Positions 51,830-60,012 of a stretch of 62,160 nucleotides of DNA are shown piece after piece. This stretch comes from a virus, in the IMG/VR virus record IMGVR_UViG_3300030450_003709, positions 18,899 to 81,058 of that record; one strand, 5' to 3'. The position numbers and the translations under genes were made by a program. The stretch's first letter is position 1. Each line of letters starts with the position of its first letter. The notes under the pieces were generated by a model. It was not told the DNA's origin. It saw only the letters and a program-made list of their open reading frames with translations, and did no database searches.

Positions 51830-52468
51830 GTGATGGAAGCAAAACATAAATTTAGAGAGGGGTGGATCATGTTGTTAAGACCATTTAAATTTGCGGAACT
51901 TAAAAAGCCTTTGCAAAAATTGACCGTGCTATACGCCTACTCTGAAAAACCCATTATAAACATGGTTTTGAGCGAAAAGGGCGAAGAAGATCTAAAGGTA
52001 TTAAATTCATATTGGAGCAATGGCGGGGCTTTGTCTTTTTTTAATCATGATAAAATGTATTCCAAAAGATTTGGGGAGACCATCGAGGAGTACGACGAAC
52101 GTATGGGCCGGTATTTGGATGATATATTCAGGCTACAATGTACCAAGGAAGATTATAAAGGGGAGATAGTACAATGCTATGTTGAAGGGCAATTGTGTAG
52201 GTTTTACCCCGAAGAGTACAAAGTAATAGGCAGGGACACGTTTGACCATCTATTAACGTGCGATGAACACGAATACAAATTAGAGGTCGAAAATCCATCC
52301 TACTATCAAATGAAGGATATAAAGTCAAAGATTTTCTACATAAGGAACAGGGGTATTTCTGAAACAAAGGCCATGAAAATGTCATCCAATGAAGCTAAGG
52401 ACAATGCTATTTTCAGGCCACAACAGGCCTTGTTGGAATACTTTTGCAGACCACAAGAAATATACTAA
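51830..52468 (+). CDS. Uncharacterised 212-residue protein
   Basis: Mixed alpha/beta, Tyr- and Glu-rich, without catalytic motif. Begins at the first of two Met codons (MMEAKHKFREGWIML). Follows the 78-residue gene by 8 nt. No family recognised. Confidence 0.6.
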   Translation: MMEAKHKFREGWIMLLRPFKFAELKKPLQKLTVLYAYSEKPIINMVLSEKGEEDLKVLNSYWSNGGALSFFNHDKMYSKRFGETIEEYDERMGRYLDDIFRLQCTKEDYKGEIVQCYVEGQLCRFYPEEYKVIGRDTFDHLLTCDEHEYKLEVENPSYYQMKDIKSKIFYIRNRGISETKAMKMSSNEAKDNAIFRPQQALLEYFCRPQEIY

Positions 52469-52477
52469 AAACAAAGC

Positions 52478-52540
52478 CTTTGCGAGGTGCGCCCCTAAAA
52501 TAATACGGGGTTTGGGTTCGATTCCAAAGAGGGTACTAAC
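52478..52540 (+). promoter_or_regulatory. Structured leader with a T-arm-like hairpin
   Basis: CTTTG (52478-52482) with CAAAG (52525-52529); CCCC (52492-52495) with GGGG (52507-52510); TTTGG (52511-52515) with CCAAA (52524-52528) around GTTCGATT, so pairings compete. Shares TTCGATT...AGAGGG.ACTAAC with the leader at 49478-49525. Confidence 0.5.
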
Positions 52541-52556
52541 TTAAAAACTAGAAATA

Positions 52557-52808
52557 ATGAAAACAATAACAGCAATTGAAACAACTTATTTAAGGCCAAA
52601 CGTTACAATAGAACAATTATTGATAAATGAAATGGGGGAAATGCAAATACATTACCTAATCAATGAAAAAGGTATTTGTTATAGGTATTTTACAGAATTA
52701 GGGGAGTTGCTAAAATACTTTTCGGATGGTGACGGGGAACATCAAACCTTTGAAAGTGAAACCGCCTTTGATGATTTTCTTGAAGGATGCGGAATTGAAT
52801 TTGTGTAA
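52557..52808 (+). CDS. 83-residue hypothetical protein
   Basis: Acidic, begins MKTITAIETTYLRPNVTIEQL; beta strand followed by two helices. Located after the structured leader. No family. Confidence 0.58.
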   Translation: MKTITAIETTYLRPNVTIEQLLINEMGEMQIHYLINEKGICYRYFTELGELLKYFSDGDGEHQTFESETAFDDFLEGCGIEFV

Positions 52809-52890
52809 CAGTAAACAGGTTGAACGGTTCCAATAGCTTTAATGATGAACAGCTTTGGTAAATTTAAACACGGTCGAAATTTAAAAACAG

Positions 52891-53040
52891 ATGAAAGCAA
52901 CAAACAAAATCTTATTGGTTATCGGGATTATTATCGCTTGTACGGTTGGATATGGGTGTTATTTAAACTATTTGGAACATGGACACATTATCAAAGGCGA
53001 CAAACTCTATAGTGTAGATGTAAAAAAGGAAAATCAATAA
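52891..53040 (+). CDS. 49-residue membrane or exported peptide
   Basis: N-terminal hydrophobic span (ILLVIGIIIACTVGYGCY) and a short polar tail with GDKLYSVDVKKENQ. An alternative frame starting near 52843 is less protein-like. Function unknown. Confidence 0.5.
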   Translation: MKATNKILLVIGIIIACTVGYGCYLNYLEHGHIIKGDKLYSVDVKKENQ

Positions 53041-53056
53041 ATAAAGCTATTTAACC

Positions 53057-53200
53057 ATGAACGAGGAACAATACAAAGACCAGATTAACAAATTCCTGAT
53101 ATACTTGGAATTTCAAACAGCGTGCAGCATGGAAATGCAAAACCTTAATTTCAAGGCGCAAGATGATTTGACCTATAAGAATCCAATATACCTAAACTAA
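53057..53200 (+). CDS. 47-residue hypothetical protein
   Basis: Helical, MNEEQYKDQINKFLIYLEF. Its TAA overlaps the ATG of the next gene (TAATG), supporting it as real. Confidence 0.5.
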   Translation: MNEEQYKDQINKFLIYLEFQTACSMEMQNLNFKAQDDLTYKNPIYLN

Positions 53201-53421
53201 TGAAAAAGGAATACATACAAGGGGTAAGCGATGCCAATCTAATACAAATGTACTGTAATGCGGTAAGAACAAAACAAATTACCCGTAACGATGTTAAACA
53301 GCACATGAACATTAGTAGGGTGGGTATTTATATCGATGAAATCCAAAGAAGAAATTTAGATATCCCCGATTATGAAGAAGTAAAGAAAATAGGAGTATTC
53401 AACGGGGAAGGAAGTATTTAA
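53200..53421 (+). CDS. 73-residue putative DNA-binding protein
   Basis: Contains ARN-type helix-turn-helix spacing (NDVKQHMNISRVGIYIDEIQRR). Coupled to the preceding gene. DNA binding is a weak inference. Confidence 0.52.
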   Translation: MKKEYIQGVSDANLIQMYCNAVRTKQITRNDVKQHMNISRVGIYIDEIQRRNLDIPDYEEVKKIGVFNGEGSI

Positions 53422-53438
53422 CCAAAAACTAGAAACAA

Positions 53439-53612
53439 ATGGAAGATTTAAAGATAATAGCCGGAACAGTATTAATAGCCGTTACATTCTTTGTAATGGG
53501 GATTATAGCAAGGCAGGAAACCATGGAAGAAAGAGCTTTGAAGATAGAGCAAAAAGATTGTTACAACTGGCAGGACATAGAGATTGTACTGTTCGGGGAA
53601 ATTCAGGAGTAA
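53439..53612 (+). CDS. 57-residue single-span membrane peptide
   Basis: Hydrophobic span about 5-23 (IIAGTVLIAVTFFVMGIIA), then a charged cytoplasmic helix. Small phage membrane peptide of unknown role. Confidence 0.52.
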   Translation: MEDLKIIAGTVLIAVTFFVMGIIARQETMEERALKIEQKDCYNWQDIEIVLFGEIQE

Positions 53613-53628
53613 ATTTTTAAACTATATT

Positions 53629-53829
53629 ATGAGCCAAAATAAATGTCCATGCGGAGAAAGAACCACGCCAGACCCATGTTGTGATATGTGTGATGGATGG
53701 ACAAATGACCCTGATACTGGTTGGGGTGGATTTACTGACGGTTATCTGAAAAAACATTTCAATTCAGAAGAAGAAAGAAAAGATTACATAGAAAAAAACG
53801 GATATGTCCCAGAAGAGGACGAAGATTAA
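53629..53829 (+). CDS. 66-residue cysteine-rich zinc-finger-like protein
   Basis: Start ATG 53629, not the longer frame at 53584 that overlaps the previous gene. Cysteines at CPCGE and PCCDMCDGW could hold one zinc; then an acidic helix. Sits just before the AAA+ gene. Confidence 0.58.
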   Translation: MSQNKCPCGERTTPDPCCDMCDGWTNDPDTGWGGFTDGYLKKHFNSEEERKDYIEKNGYVPEEDED

Positions 53830-53852
53830 TTTTTAACCTAAATAAAAACAAA

Positions 53853-54668
53853 ATGGAAATCGTAGGACAAGACAAAGTAAAAAAAGAGGTTCAAAGGATT
53901 TTGGACATTTTCAAGAACAGCAATTCAGAGATCAGGCCACATTTCATCCTAACGGGTTCGTCGGGTTCTGGAAAGAGCGCAACGATAAAGACACTTGCGG
54001 AAATGAACAAACTTGGATTTCTTGAAATAAACGCTGCCCAATTGACAAAAGAGGGAACAAGCGGGAACAGCCTTAGCAAGGCATTGACACCGCTGGTCGC
54101 TGCGGGGGGTAGGCAGACCGTTGTATTCGTGGACGAGTTTGACAAGCTTTTCATAAGCGGAAATTCAAACAGCGACCTTGCCCATGAATCCACCAACGGG
54201 GTACAGAACGAATTTTTAAAGGTTCTGGAATCCGATACCGCTACCGTGTTCGGTGATTATGGTAAATACATATCCGCACCGACAAAGGACGTACTATTTA
54301 TCTTTGCAGGGGCATTCAATGGAGAGGAAGATATTGACATTGACAGACTTAGGGAACTTGGCATAAAAACGGAGTTTCTTGGGCGTGTGGGGTTGGTGTA
54401 CAACCTCAAAAAATTGACACTTGACGACCTTTACAAGATACTCGACAATTCAAATCTATTGGACAGCTATCTAAAATTGTTCACAGATGTTGACAGGGAG
54501 AAAGTTGTATATGAGATAAAGGCGCATATACAAAAGATATTCCAAGAAAACACTATCGGGGCAAGGGTCATAAACACCCTTATCAACCAGTATTTCATCA
54601 ATGGGGGATTGACCAGGGAATCGGTTGACAAGATAACCTTTCAAAAGACAATGAAACTTAAAGACTAA
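53853..54668 (+). CDS. ClpX-like AAA+ ATPase
   Basis: 271 residues. Walker A GSSGSGKS (35-42), Walker B VVFVDEFDK (90-98), and the ClpX-type FLGRVGLVYNL segment (about 170-182) with a C-terminal lid. It lacks the zinc-binding N-domain of bacterial ClpX and no protease subunit gene is nearby, so it may hijack host ClpP or act as an unfoldase/remodeller on host or phage proteins. Stand-alone AAA+ of this kind in a phage early operon is uncommon. Confidence 0.85.
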   Translation: MEIVGQDKVKKEVQRILDIFKNSNSEIRPHFILTGSSGSGKSATIKTLAEMNKLGFLEINAAQLTKEGTSGNSLSKALTPLVAAGGRQTVVFVDEFDKLFISGNSNSDLAHESTNGVQNEFLKVLESDTATVFGDYGKYISAPTKDVLFIFAGAFNGEEDIDIDRLRELGIKTEFLGRVGLVYNLKKLTLDDLYKILDNSNLLDSYLKLFTDVDREKVVYEIKAHIQKIFQENTIGARVINTLINQYFINGGLTRESVDKITFQKTMKLKD

Positions 54669-54672
54669 ACCC

Positions 54673-54984
54673 ATGAGAAAAAACACATTTTACGCAATCC
54701 AGTTCATTCTTATCATCCTATTAGTCGGAATTATGACCGCACAGGCACAGAGCAAGGACAGGAAGCCACATTACATCATCAACGGTGACAAGTTGGAGAA
54801 AGTGGAAGAAAACGCCTTAGAACCGCTTAAAACAAGTTGGACTATTTCAATCAAGGATTCCATTTATCCAGTTTGGAAGGGAACCAAGGGAGGTTATTTC
54901 ATCATCCGCACCAGTAAAAAGACAGGTAAGGAGTACAGACAGTACATTGAAATAGAAAATCCGTTGGAGGAAAAAGACAATTAA
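54673..54984 (+). CDS. Small exported protein
   Basis: 103 residues. Signal peptide-like N-terminus (FYAIQFILIILLVGIMTAQAQS) with AQAQ-S cleavage, then a basic beta domain (YFIIRTSKKTGKEYRQYIEI). 4 nt after the ClpX-like gene. Probably acts in the host periplasm or envelope. Confidence 0.62.
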   Translation: MRKNTFYAIQFILIILLVGIMTAQAQSKDRKPHYIINGDKLEKVEENALEPLKTSWTISIKDSIYPVWKGTKGGYFIIRTSKKTGKEYRQYIEIENPLEEKDN

Positions 54985-55004
54985 AAATCAGTTTGGTTGG
55001 TTGC

Positions 55005-55034
55005 GCCATCCGAAAGCTAAGCGAGTAGGATGGC
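55005..55034 (+). promoter_or_regulatory. Intergenic hairpin before the 55065 gene
   Basis: GCCATCC (55005-55011) pairs perfectly with GGATGGC (55028-55034). No U tract follows, so it is not a standard terminator. Followed by AACACTAAAA, as in the leader at 49478-49516. Confidence 0.5.
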
Positions 55035-55064
55035 ATCCACCGAACACTAAAACTTTAAACAAAA

Positions 55065-55424
55065 ATGGAAACAACGACATTGATCTTGATAATAGCAATG
55101 CTATTTGTTATGTCAATAGGGCTTTTCTTCATATTCAAAGCGGATGCTGAAAGAAACGGCAAAAGAATCAGGGAACGCCTTGATTTAGAACTGATAATCA
55201 AAAGACTTGACTACACTCTTTCGGATATAGGATATATACACAAAGGGTTTGATGATATTGAGGAAATGTTGTATAGACTTATGCTTGAAAAGATAATGGA
55301 AACGCCATTCGACGAAGAAGAGAGGGATTTCTATATAAACCAACATTTCGGGAATAATGGAAAAGGATTTATAAGTATGTTTTTCTTCAAATCGGAGAAA
55401 GAACTAATAAGGCATATTACGTAA
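55065..55424 (+). CDS. Single-span membrane protein with cytoplasmic domain
   Basis: 119 residues; hydrophobic segment about 5-24 (LILIIAMLFVMSIGLFFIF), then a charged helical region likely cytoplasmic. Unknown role. Confidence 0.57.
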   Translation: METTTLILIIAMLFVMSIGLFFIFKADAERNGKRIRERLDLELIIKRLDYTLSDIGYIHKGFDDIEEMLYRLMLEKIMETPFDEEERDFYINQHFGNNGKGFISMFFFKSEKELIRHIT

Positions 55425-55469
55425 ACCAACACACTATATGGAAATGGCATAACGCTAAATCCATAAAAA

Positions 55470-55571
55470 ATGAAATTCATAAAAAATAATTGGGAACTGG
55501 TGCTATCGCTTGTTTCCCTCACAATAGGGCTTGTATGCCTTGTGAAAGAAAGTATTAACCTTTTAAACTAA
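55470..55571 (+). CDS. 33-residue single-span peptide
   Basis: MKFIKNNWELVLSLVSLTIG then a hydrophobic stretch and short polar end. Shorter than usual but packed 6 nt before the next ATG. Could be a small membrane modulator. Confidence 0.42.
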   Translation: MKFIKNNWELVLSLVSLTIGLVCLVKESINLLN

Positions 55572-55576
55572 AAATT

Positions 55577-55729
55577 ATGTTCAAAATCAAAATCAATGAT
55601 TCATTCGTTGAGTACGAATACCAAATAGACAGGGATGATATTTCTATTGACGACATAGCGGAATCGATAAGAAAGGATTTTCCAAGCCTATCAAGGGGCA
55701 AAATGGTCGATAAAGACAAATATTATTAG
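55577..55729 (+). CDS. 50-residue hypothetical protein
   Basis: Basic/acidic mix, MFKIKINDSFVEYEYQIDRDD. Ends 3 nt before the next start. No family. Confidence 0.48.
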   Translation: MFKIKINDSFVEYEYQIDRDDISIDDIAESIRKDFPSLSRGKMVDKDKYY

Positions 55730-55731
55730 CC

Positions 55732-55959
55732 ATGAAGAACGGCAAACTAAAATCATTCAGGGAAAGGCTCATGGAAACGGAGTATTTCAATGGGCTTCCA
55801 AAAGTGGTGCAGAAGATAGCACTACAAAAGAACAACCTCAACCATATAGAGCATGGCTATAACGTTGCCATGAACATAGGGTTTGATAAATGGGAATCGC
55901 AGAGCGGTTTCTCGTTCAGGAACAAGGAAATAATAAGGGAACTTATCCAAAATCAATAG
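55732..55959 (+). CDS. 75-residue hypothetical protein
   Basis: Charged helical protein (MKNGKLKSFRERLMETEYF). Followed directly by the winged-helix gene. No family. Confidence 0.55.
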   Translation: MKNGKLKSFRERLMETEYFNGLPKVVQKIALQKNNLNHIEHGYNVAMNIGFDKWESQSGFSFRNKEIIRELIQNQ

Positions 55960-55961
55960 AT

Positions 55962-56222
55962 ATGGAAAGGCAAGTTGAAATTCTAAAGGTTTTCAAGGAC
56001 ACGGAGGAAGTACTTTCTAAAAAGGAAATCAAGGAAAGGTCTGGAATATCGTACTATTACAACACCGATAAGCATCTTGGCGACATCCTTTCCAGAATGG
56101 TCAACAACGGGCTTTTGGTAAGACCGAAAAAAGGACATTACAAATGGAGCGGAAGGACAACGCCCAACCATCTCAACAAAGATGTCATACAACCGAAGGA
56201 ACAGCAAAAACTAAATTTATAG
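55962..56222 (+). CDS. Winged-helix DNA-binding protein
   Basis: 86 residues from ATG 55962. EILKVFKDTEEVLSKKEI, SGISYYYNTDKHLGDILSRMVNNGLL and GHYKWSG give the helix, recognition helix and wing of a small winged-helix regulator. Likely an early transcription regulator. Confidence 0.66.
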   Translation: MERQVEILKVFKDTEEVLSKKEIKERSGISYYYNTDKHLGDILSRMVNNGLLVRPKKGHYKWSGRTTPNHLNKDVIQPKEQQKLNL

Positions 56223-56224
56223 AC

Positions 56225-56506
56225 ATGGCATTTAAAATTGGACAGAAAGTGGTTTGTGTTGAAAAACTAGAGTTTTATCAATTAGAGTTTGATTTGGGAG
56301 TTAGATACCCTGTGGTTGGAGAGATCTACACTATTAGGAATTTTTATAAAGGGTATTTAAGATTTGTTGAGATAGTAAATCCGAAAATTAATTATATCGA
56401 AGGATTTAATGAAGTTGCATTTATACCAGATAAATTTCGTCCACTTGACTACGAATTTGTAGAGGAAGTAATAAAACAGGTTAAACCACAAAAACAAAAG
56501 GTATGA
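56225..56506 (+). CDS. 93-residue SH3/KOW-like protein
   Basis: Begins FKIGQKVVCVEK and ends VAFIPDKFRPL, the pattern of small phage SH3-barrel proteins with conserved VVC and RFRPL-like ends. Start at ATG 56225; the longer frame overlaps the winged-helix gene. Confidence 0.6.
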   Translation: MAFKIGQKVVCVEKLEFYQLEFDLGVRYPVVGEIYTIRNFYKGYLRFVEIVNPKINYIEGFNEVAFIPDKFRPLDYEFVEEVIKQVKPQKQKV

Positions 56507-56787
56507 AAAAACTATCATTCAAGATACGGGCTTTCAAGAGAAAGAACGATATAGACTGTATCAAAACGGAAAAAGAGAGCCTTAAACAGGTGATATTGGA
56601 TGCCCTGAACCATAGGGGAAGCCTTAACAGGGTACAACGCTCACAGGTACTATGTGCCATAGTGGACGAGTGGAAGGCACAGGAACAGGCAAACGAGACG
56701 GAGAGCAAAAAAGCCTTTTTAGAGGCAGAGGAATCAAACGATATAGCAAAGGGAATAAACCTCTTTGATGTCATTAAAATCAATTGA
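56503..56787 (+). CDS. 94-residue hypothetical protein
   Basis: Basic helical N-terminus, acidic C-terminal half. Overlaps the previous stop by 4 nt. No family. Confidence 0.57.
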   Translation: MKKLSFKIRAFKRKNDIDCIKTEKESLKQVILDALNHRGSLNRVQRSQVLCAIVDEWKAQEQANETESKKAFLEAEESNDIAKGINLFDVIKIN

Positions 56788-56788
56788 T

Positions 56789-57094
56789 ATGAAACATAGC
56801 AAGAATTACATGGATAGTAAATGGGTGGTGCAAAACCCTGAAAAGTACAACATAGGTGATGTAGAAAGAGCAAACTCTTTTATACTGGCTTATGAAGAGG
56901 GGTACAATCAAGCATTAAATTTAACTGATATTGTCAGTCGTTTGGAATCTCTAAAAAAGTGGGACTGCTCAACTGGTGATAGTGGCCCGTTCGCATCAGA
57001 AATTGATTGGGAAGAAAGTCTTGATGGTGAATGGATAAATAAGGAAGATGTGAAGGAACTAATCAACGAGTTACAATCTTACAAAATCAATTGA
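56789..57094 (+). CDS. 101-residue hypothetical protein
   Basis: Start ATG 56789, one base after the preceding stop. Acidic and Trp-containing (SKWVVQNPEKYNIGD, EIDWEESLDGEWI). No family. Confidence 0.57.
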   Translation: MKHSKNYMDSKWVVQNPEKYNIGDVERANSFILAYEEGYNQALNLTDIVSRLESLKKWDCSTGDSGPFASEIDWEESLDGEWINKEDVKELINELQSYKIN

Positions 57095-57096
57095 CC

Positions 57097-57672
57097 ATGA
57101 AAAAAACAAACATAATCTTAACAATACTGGCAATCCTTGTATGGGGTCTTTTCTTTACCCTTACTGCACAAGAGAAGGATTCCATATCAGAACTATCTAA
57201 CGGTAAATTCATAACACATCCACAAGCTGGGCATATTTTTATAATCGACTACCCAAGCAAAAAGCAACAGGAGTACAATTACGTTTATCCGACCATCCAT
57301 CTTATGGAAATGTACATGGATGATATAAAAGACCAAAAAGTACATATCGGTTGGAGGTTCATATCCCAAGAACAGGATTTCGGCAATGGAGGCTTATTTT
57401 ATATGTCCCAATGTCTTTATTATCCAATAGCCTTGGATTATTTATATCCTTATGACTATGACCATGATTATAGAGGCTCGATATCTTATGGTTTAGACCC
57501 TAATATTCCTATTGAGAATTATGGATATATCTTAAAGGAATACGGCATTATGCCATTTGACAGGGTTGAAAAAATCATGGAACCCAAAAAGCCATCTTTT
57601 GACGACTTCTACAACTGGACAATTCAATATTTCAAAGAACAGAAAGAAACCATTAAAACCAATTTCCAATGA
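57097..57672 (+). CDS. Exported protein upstream of the metzincin
   Basis: 191 residues from ATG 57097. Signal peptide MKKTNIILTILAILVWGLFF then LTAQ-E cleavage. The mature part is Tyr/Asp-rich and beta-like with no motif recognised. Its stop overlaps the metzincin start by 4 nt, suggesting a partner or inhibitor of the metalloprotease. Confidence 0.68.
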   Translation: MKKTNIILTILAILVWGLFFTLTAQEKDSISELSNGKFITHPQAGHIFIIDYPSKKQQEYNYVYPTIHLMEMYMDDIKDQKVHIGWRFISQEQDFGNGGLFYMSQCLYYPIALDYLYPYDYDHDYRGSISYGLDPNIPIENYGYILKEYGIMPFDRVEKIMEPKKPSFDDFYNWTIQYFKEQKETIKTNFQ

Positions 57673-58244
57673 AACCACTAAGATACTTATTCCTTATCAT
57701 ACTTTTTGTATCGTGCGAGAAGTACGAACCGGAACTAAAGAACCACTACCCCTATGACCCACAACAAAATCTAGTAATGGATGTGGAGGTAATACCCGTT
57801 GGTGATGTCCTTATGGAATTTGAGGATATGCAGATTGAAGTGAACGCCGATTATTTCAACCGATATGGGATAGGTGTAAACCTTCTTTTGAAAGAAGGCA
57901 TACCATATCCGGTGGAAGGTGAATCATTGCTCAAATACGAACTAAAAAAGATAATGGTGTACGTTGTTCCCATGGAATACATAAAGATGTCAGGAGTGGC
58001 CGCATATACGGTCAGGTGGTCTAACAATGACGGTGTAAGGGCAAATATAATCTTGGGGGAGGACTTCCAGACCAATAGGACATTGGCGCATGAACTTGGA
58101 CACGCCTTTGGGCTTAACCACGTAAGATTGAAGAACAACGTAATGACGATAGGTGTCAGCAATGCACAATATTGGACACCCAATGATTTTGTGGAAAAAC
58201 AGATTGATACGATAACCTCTAATTTTGATTGGTATTCAAACTGA
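57669..58244 (+). CDS. Metzincin-type zinc metalloprotease lipoprotein
   Basis: 191 residues. N-terminal hydrophobic stretch then ILFVSC with C16 as lipidated cysteine. AHELGHAFGLNHV has H141, E142, H145 and H151 (HExxHxxGxxH), and NVMT (M159) is the Met-turn, the full metzincin set. No pro-domain of note. Expected in the inner or outer membrane facing the periplasm or cell surface. A small lipoprotein protease of this kind in an early phage operon is rare; it may cleave host envelope proteins or receptors. Confidence 0.85.
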   Translation: MKPLRYLFLIILFVSCEKYEPELKNHYPYDPQQNLVMDVEVIPVGDVLMEFEDMQIEVNADYFNRYGIGVNLLLKEGIPYPVEGESLLKYELKKIMVYVVPMEYIKMSGVAAYTVRWSNNDGVRANIILGEDFQTNRTLAHELGHAFGLNHVRLKNNVMTIGVSNAQYWTPNDFVEKQIDTITSNFDWYSN

Positions 58245-58271
58245 AAAAATAACCTTTAAAAATCTAAAATT

Positions 58272-58595
58272 TTGTACTACGTAATAACATCAAAAAAGTG
58301 GAAGAGATTGGTCGCCACAAGGTCTTTTGACGAGGCATACGACTTTATAATGAAGAACAAGGATGCCAAGATAAGGAGAATGGACTATACGGCAAGACCT
58401 AAAATCATGGATAAAAGATTGTTCATCAAGGAAATGTACGAGGACAGCCAAAAGACACCAGAGGACAAACAGAGGGTCTTTAAAATGACCGATAGGCTGA
58501 TAAAAGGGAAGAACAACCACAGGGACTTTCTTGTGCTTATGGGGCTTAGAGAAGAATATCTGCTTTGGAAGGAAATAACTGATAAAATTTTATAA
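58272..58595 (+). CDS. 107-residue basic protein with TTG start
   Basis: The frame begins at TTG 58272; the first ATG inside is well downstream, so a TTG start is likely. KKWKRLVATRSFDEAYDFIMKNKDAKIRRM looks helical and basic, possibly nucleic-acid binding. No family. Confidence 0.52.
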   Translation: MYYVITSKKWKRLVATRSFDEAYDFIMKNKDAKIRRMDYTARPKIMDKRLFIKEMYEDSQKTPEDKQRVFKMTDRLIKGKNNHRDFLVLMGLREEYLLWKEITDKIL

Positions 58596-58597
58596 AA

Positions 58598-59026
58598 ATG
58601 AGCGCAATGACATATTTACTTGACAGAGATACACCCCCTTTTTTGTGGTCTGGCGATTATACTCCAATATTGAAGCATGGGGGAAATAAATTTGAAATCA
58701 TAAATGAACTTAGGAATTTGCTGACTGGAAAATTCAGGATGGTTTTAAGGTTATCTAAAATCCAATCAAACCTATACGTTAGCGGGAAGCCCTGTTTGGT
58801 GAGAAAACATAAATTTAAAGAAATAACGGTTTATCCAAACGTAAAAATATTAGAGGGTACTGATGCTGGTGTGGGGGGTTCTAATTCATATCCATGTATT
58901 TCATTTAAAGAGGGATATTGTGTGGTTGAGATAATTACAAATGGTTTCCCGCACCTTGAATTAAAGACCTATGAAATGAATATTGAAATACTTGAATTTG
59001 AAAAAATATCCAAAAAATTAGATTAG
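58598..59026 (+). CDS. 142-residue hypothetical protein
   Basis: Beta-rich, no motif recognised. ATG lies 2 nt after the preceding stop. In the Rad52-upstream part of the rightward operon. Confidence 0.57.
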   Translation: MSAMTYLLDRDTPPFLWSGDYTPILKHGGNKFEIINELRNLLTGKFRMVLRLSKIQSNLYVSGKPCLVRKHKFKEITVYPNVKILEGTDAGVGGSNSYPCISFKEGYCVVEIITNGFPHLELKTYEMNIEILEFEKISKKLD

Positions 59027-59030
59027 TATC

Positions 59031-59210
59031 ATGGAAAAATTCACCAAGACCGACTACATTCTTTTAATGCAGATACTCAACAGAGCGGAGAAGAGTATGC
59101 ACTTTTCAGAACACACCAAGAAAAACATCCCAAGGCTTTTCCGTAAGGTCCATGAAAGGTTGTTAAAAATGATTGAGAAAGAGAAAAATACACGGCAAAA
59201 GACGGATTGA
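59031..59210 (+). CDS. 59-residue basic helical protein
   Basis: Helical, MEKFTKTDYILLMQILNRAEK then a His/Lys-rich second helix. Could bind nucleic acid; no family. Confidence 0.5.
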   Translation: MEKFTKTDYILLMQILNRAEKSMHFSEHTKKNIPRLFRKVHERLLKMIEKEKNTRQKTD

Positions 59211-59244
59211 CAAAAAGAGAGATTAAATACTTAATTAGCTAAAA

Positions 59245-60012
59245 ATGAAAATTATACCAATTTTATTCAGCACGCCAATGGTCAAGTCCATACTTGACGA
59301 ATCAAAGACCCAAACACGTAGGATTATTAAACCACAGCCAGATTTTGATTCTGCATGGAAAAACCTAACAAATATAGGAGGGTTAGTGTCAGAAGCATTT
59401 TTGAACAAAAAAATGGAAGGAAGGAATATTCCACAAATAAATTTATCTGGCTATCATTTGGGTGTTACTTCAAGTGATGGGTTTGGAACAGGAATTTGTA
59501 CGCCAAATATTAGAGTAAAAGTTCATAAGGGAGATATATTTTGGGTCAGGGAAACTTGGCAGTTTGACTATCACTGGACACAAGGCAAAGGAGGGTTTGT
59601 CTATAAATCGGATTTCCCGCCAAAATCATTGATGCTTGAAGAAAAGTGGAAACCCTCCATATTTATGCCAAAGGAAGCGTGCAGGATATTCTTGAAAGTC
59701 GCCAACGTCCGTGTAGAGAGGCTGCATGATATTTCTGAGGAAGATGCCAAGGCAGAGGGGGTTGAAAGAATACACGTGGAAATAGCCCCAAGCCCACACA
59801 ATGACATGGCCGGAGGTTTTGATTACGCTTTTGTTGATTATATGCACCGTGGGGAATATGCTGGATGGGGAGGTGACGCAGGATGTTGCAGAACCGCCAA
59901 AGAATCATTCTTCACTCTATGGGAATCCATAAACGGAAAGGAATCACTTGAATCCAACCCATTGGTTTGGGTGTATGATTTTGAAAGAATCGAAAAACCT
60001 GATAACTTTTGA
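59245..60012 (+). CDS. ASCH-like phage protein
   Basis: 255 residues. IPILFSTPMVKSILDESKTQTRRIIKPQP at the start and VRVERLHDISEEDAKAEGV later are the classic ASCH-type phage arrangement (substrate-binding barrel beginning with the PILF...TQTRR stretch). Function in phages is not settled; ASCH domains bind RNA or nucleotides. TGA overlaps the next ATG. Confidence 0.8.
   Translation: MKIIPILFSTPMVKSILDESKTQTRRIIKPQPDFDSAWKNLTNIGGLVSEAFLNKKMEGRNIPQINLSGYHLGVTSSDGFGTGICTPNIRVKVHKGDIFWVRETWQFDYHWTQGKGGFVYKSDFPPKSLMLEEKWKPSIFMPKEACRIFLKVANVRVERLHDISEEDAKAEGVERIHVEIAPSPHNDMAGGFDYAFVDYMHRGEYAGWGGDAGCCRTAKESFFTLWESINGKESLESNPLVWVYDFERIEKPDNF

Noticed and set aside
52511-52536. T-arm-like hairpin with GTTCGATTCC suggesting a tRNA
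   Set aside because: The upstream sequence gives no matching acceptor, D or anticodon arms, the T stem has a mismatch in tRNA register, and the same stretch is shared with the leader at 49500, so it is a leader hairpin.
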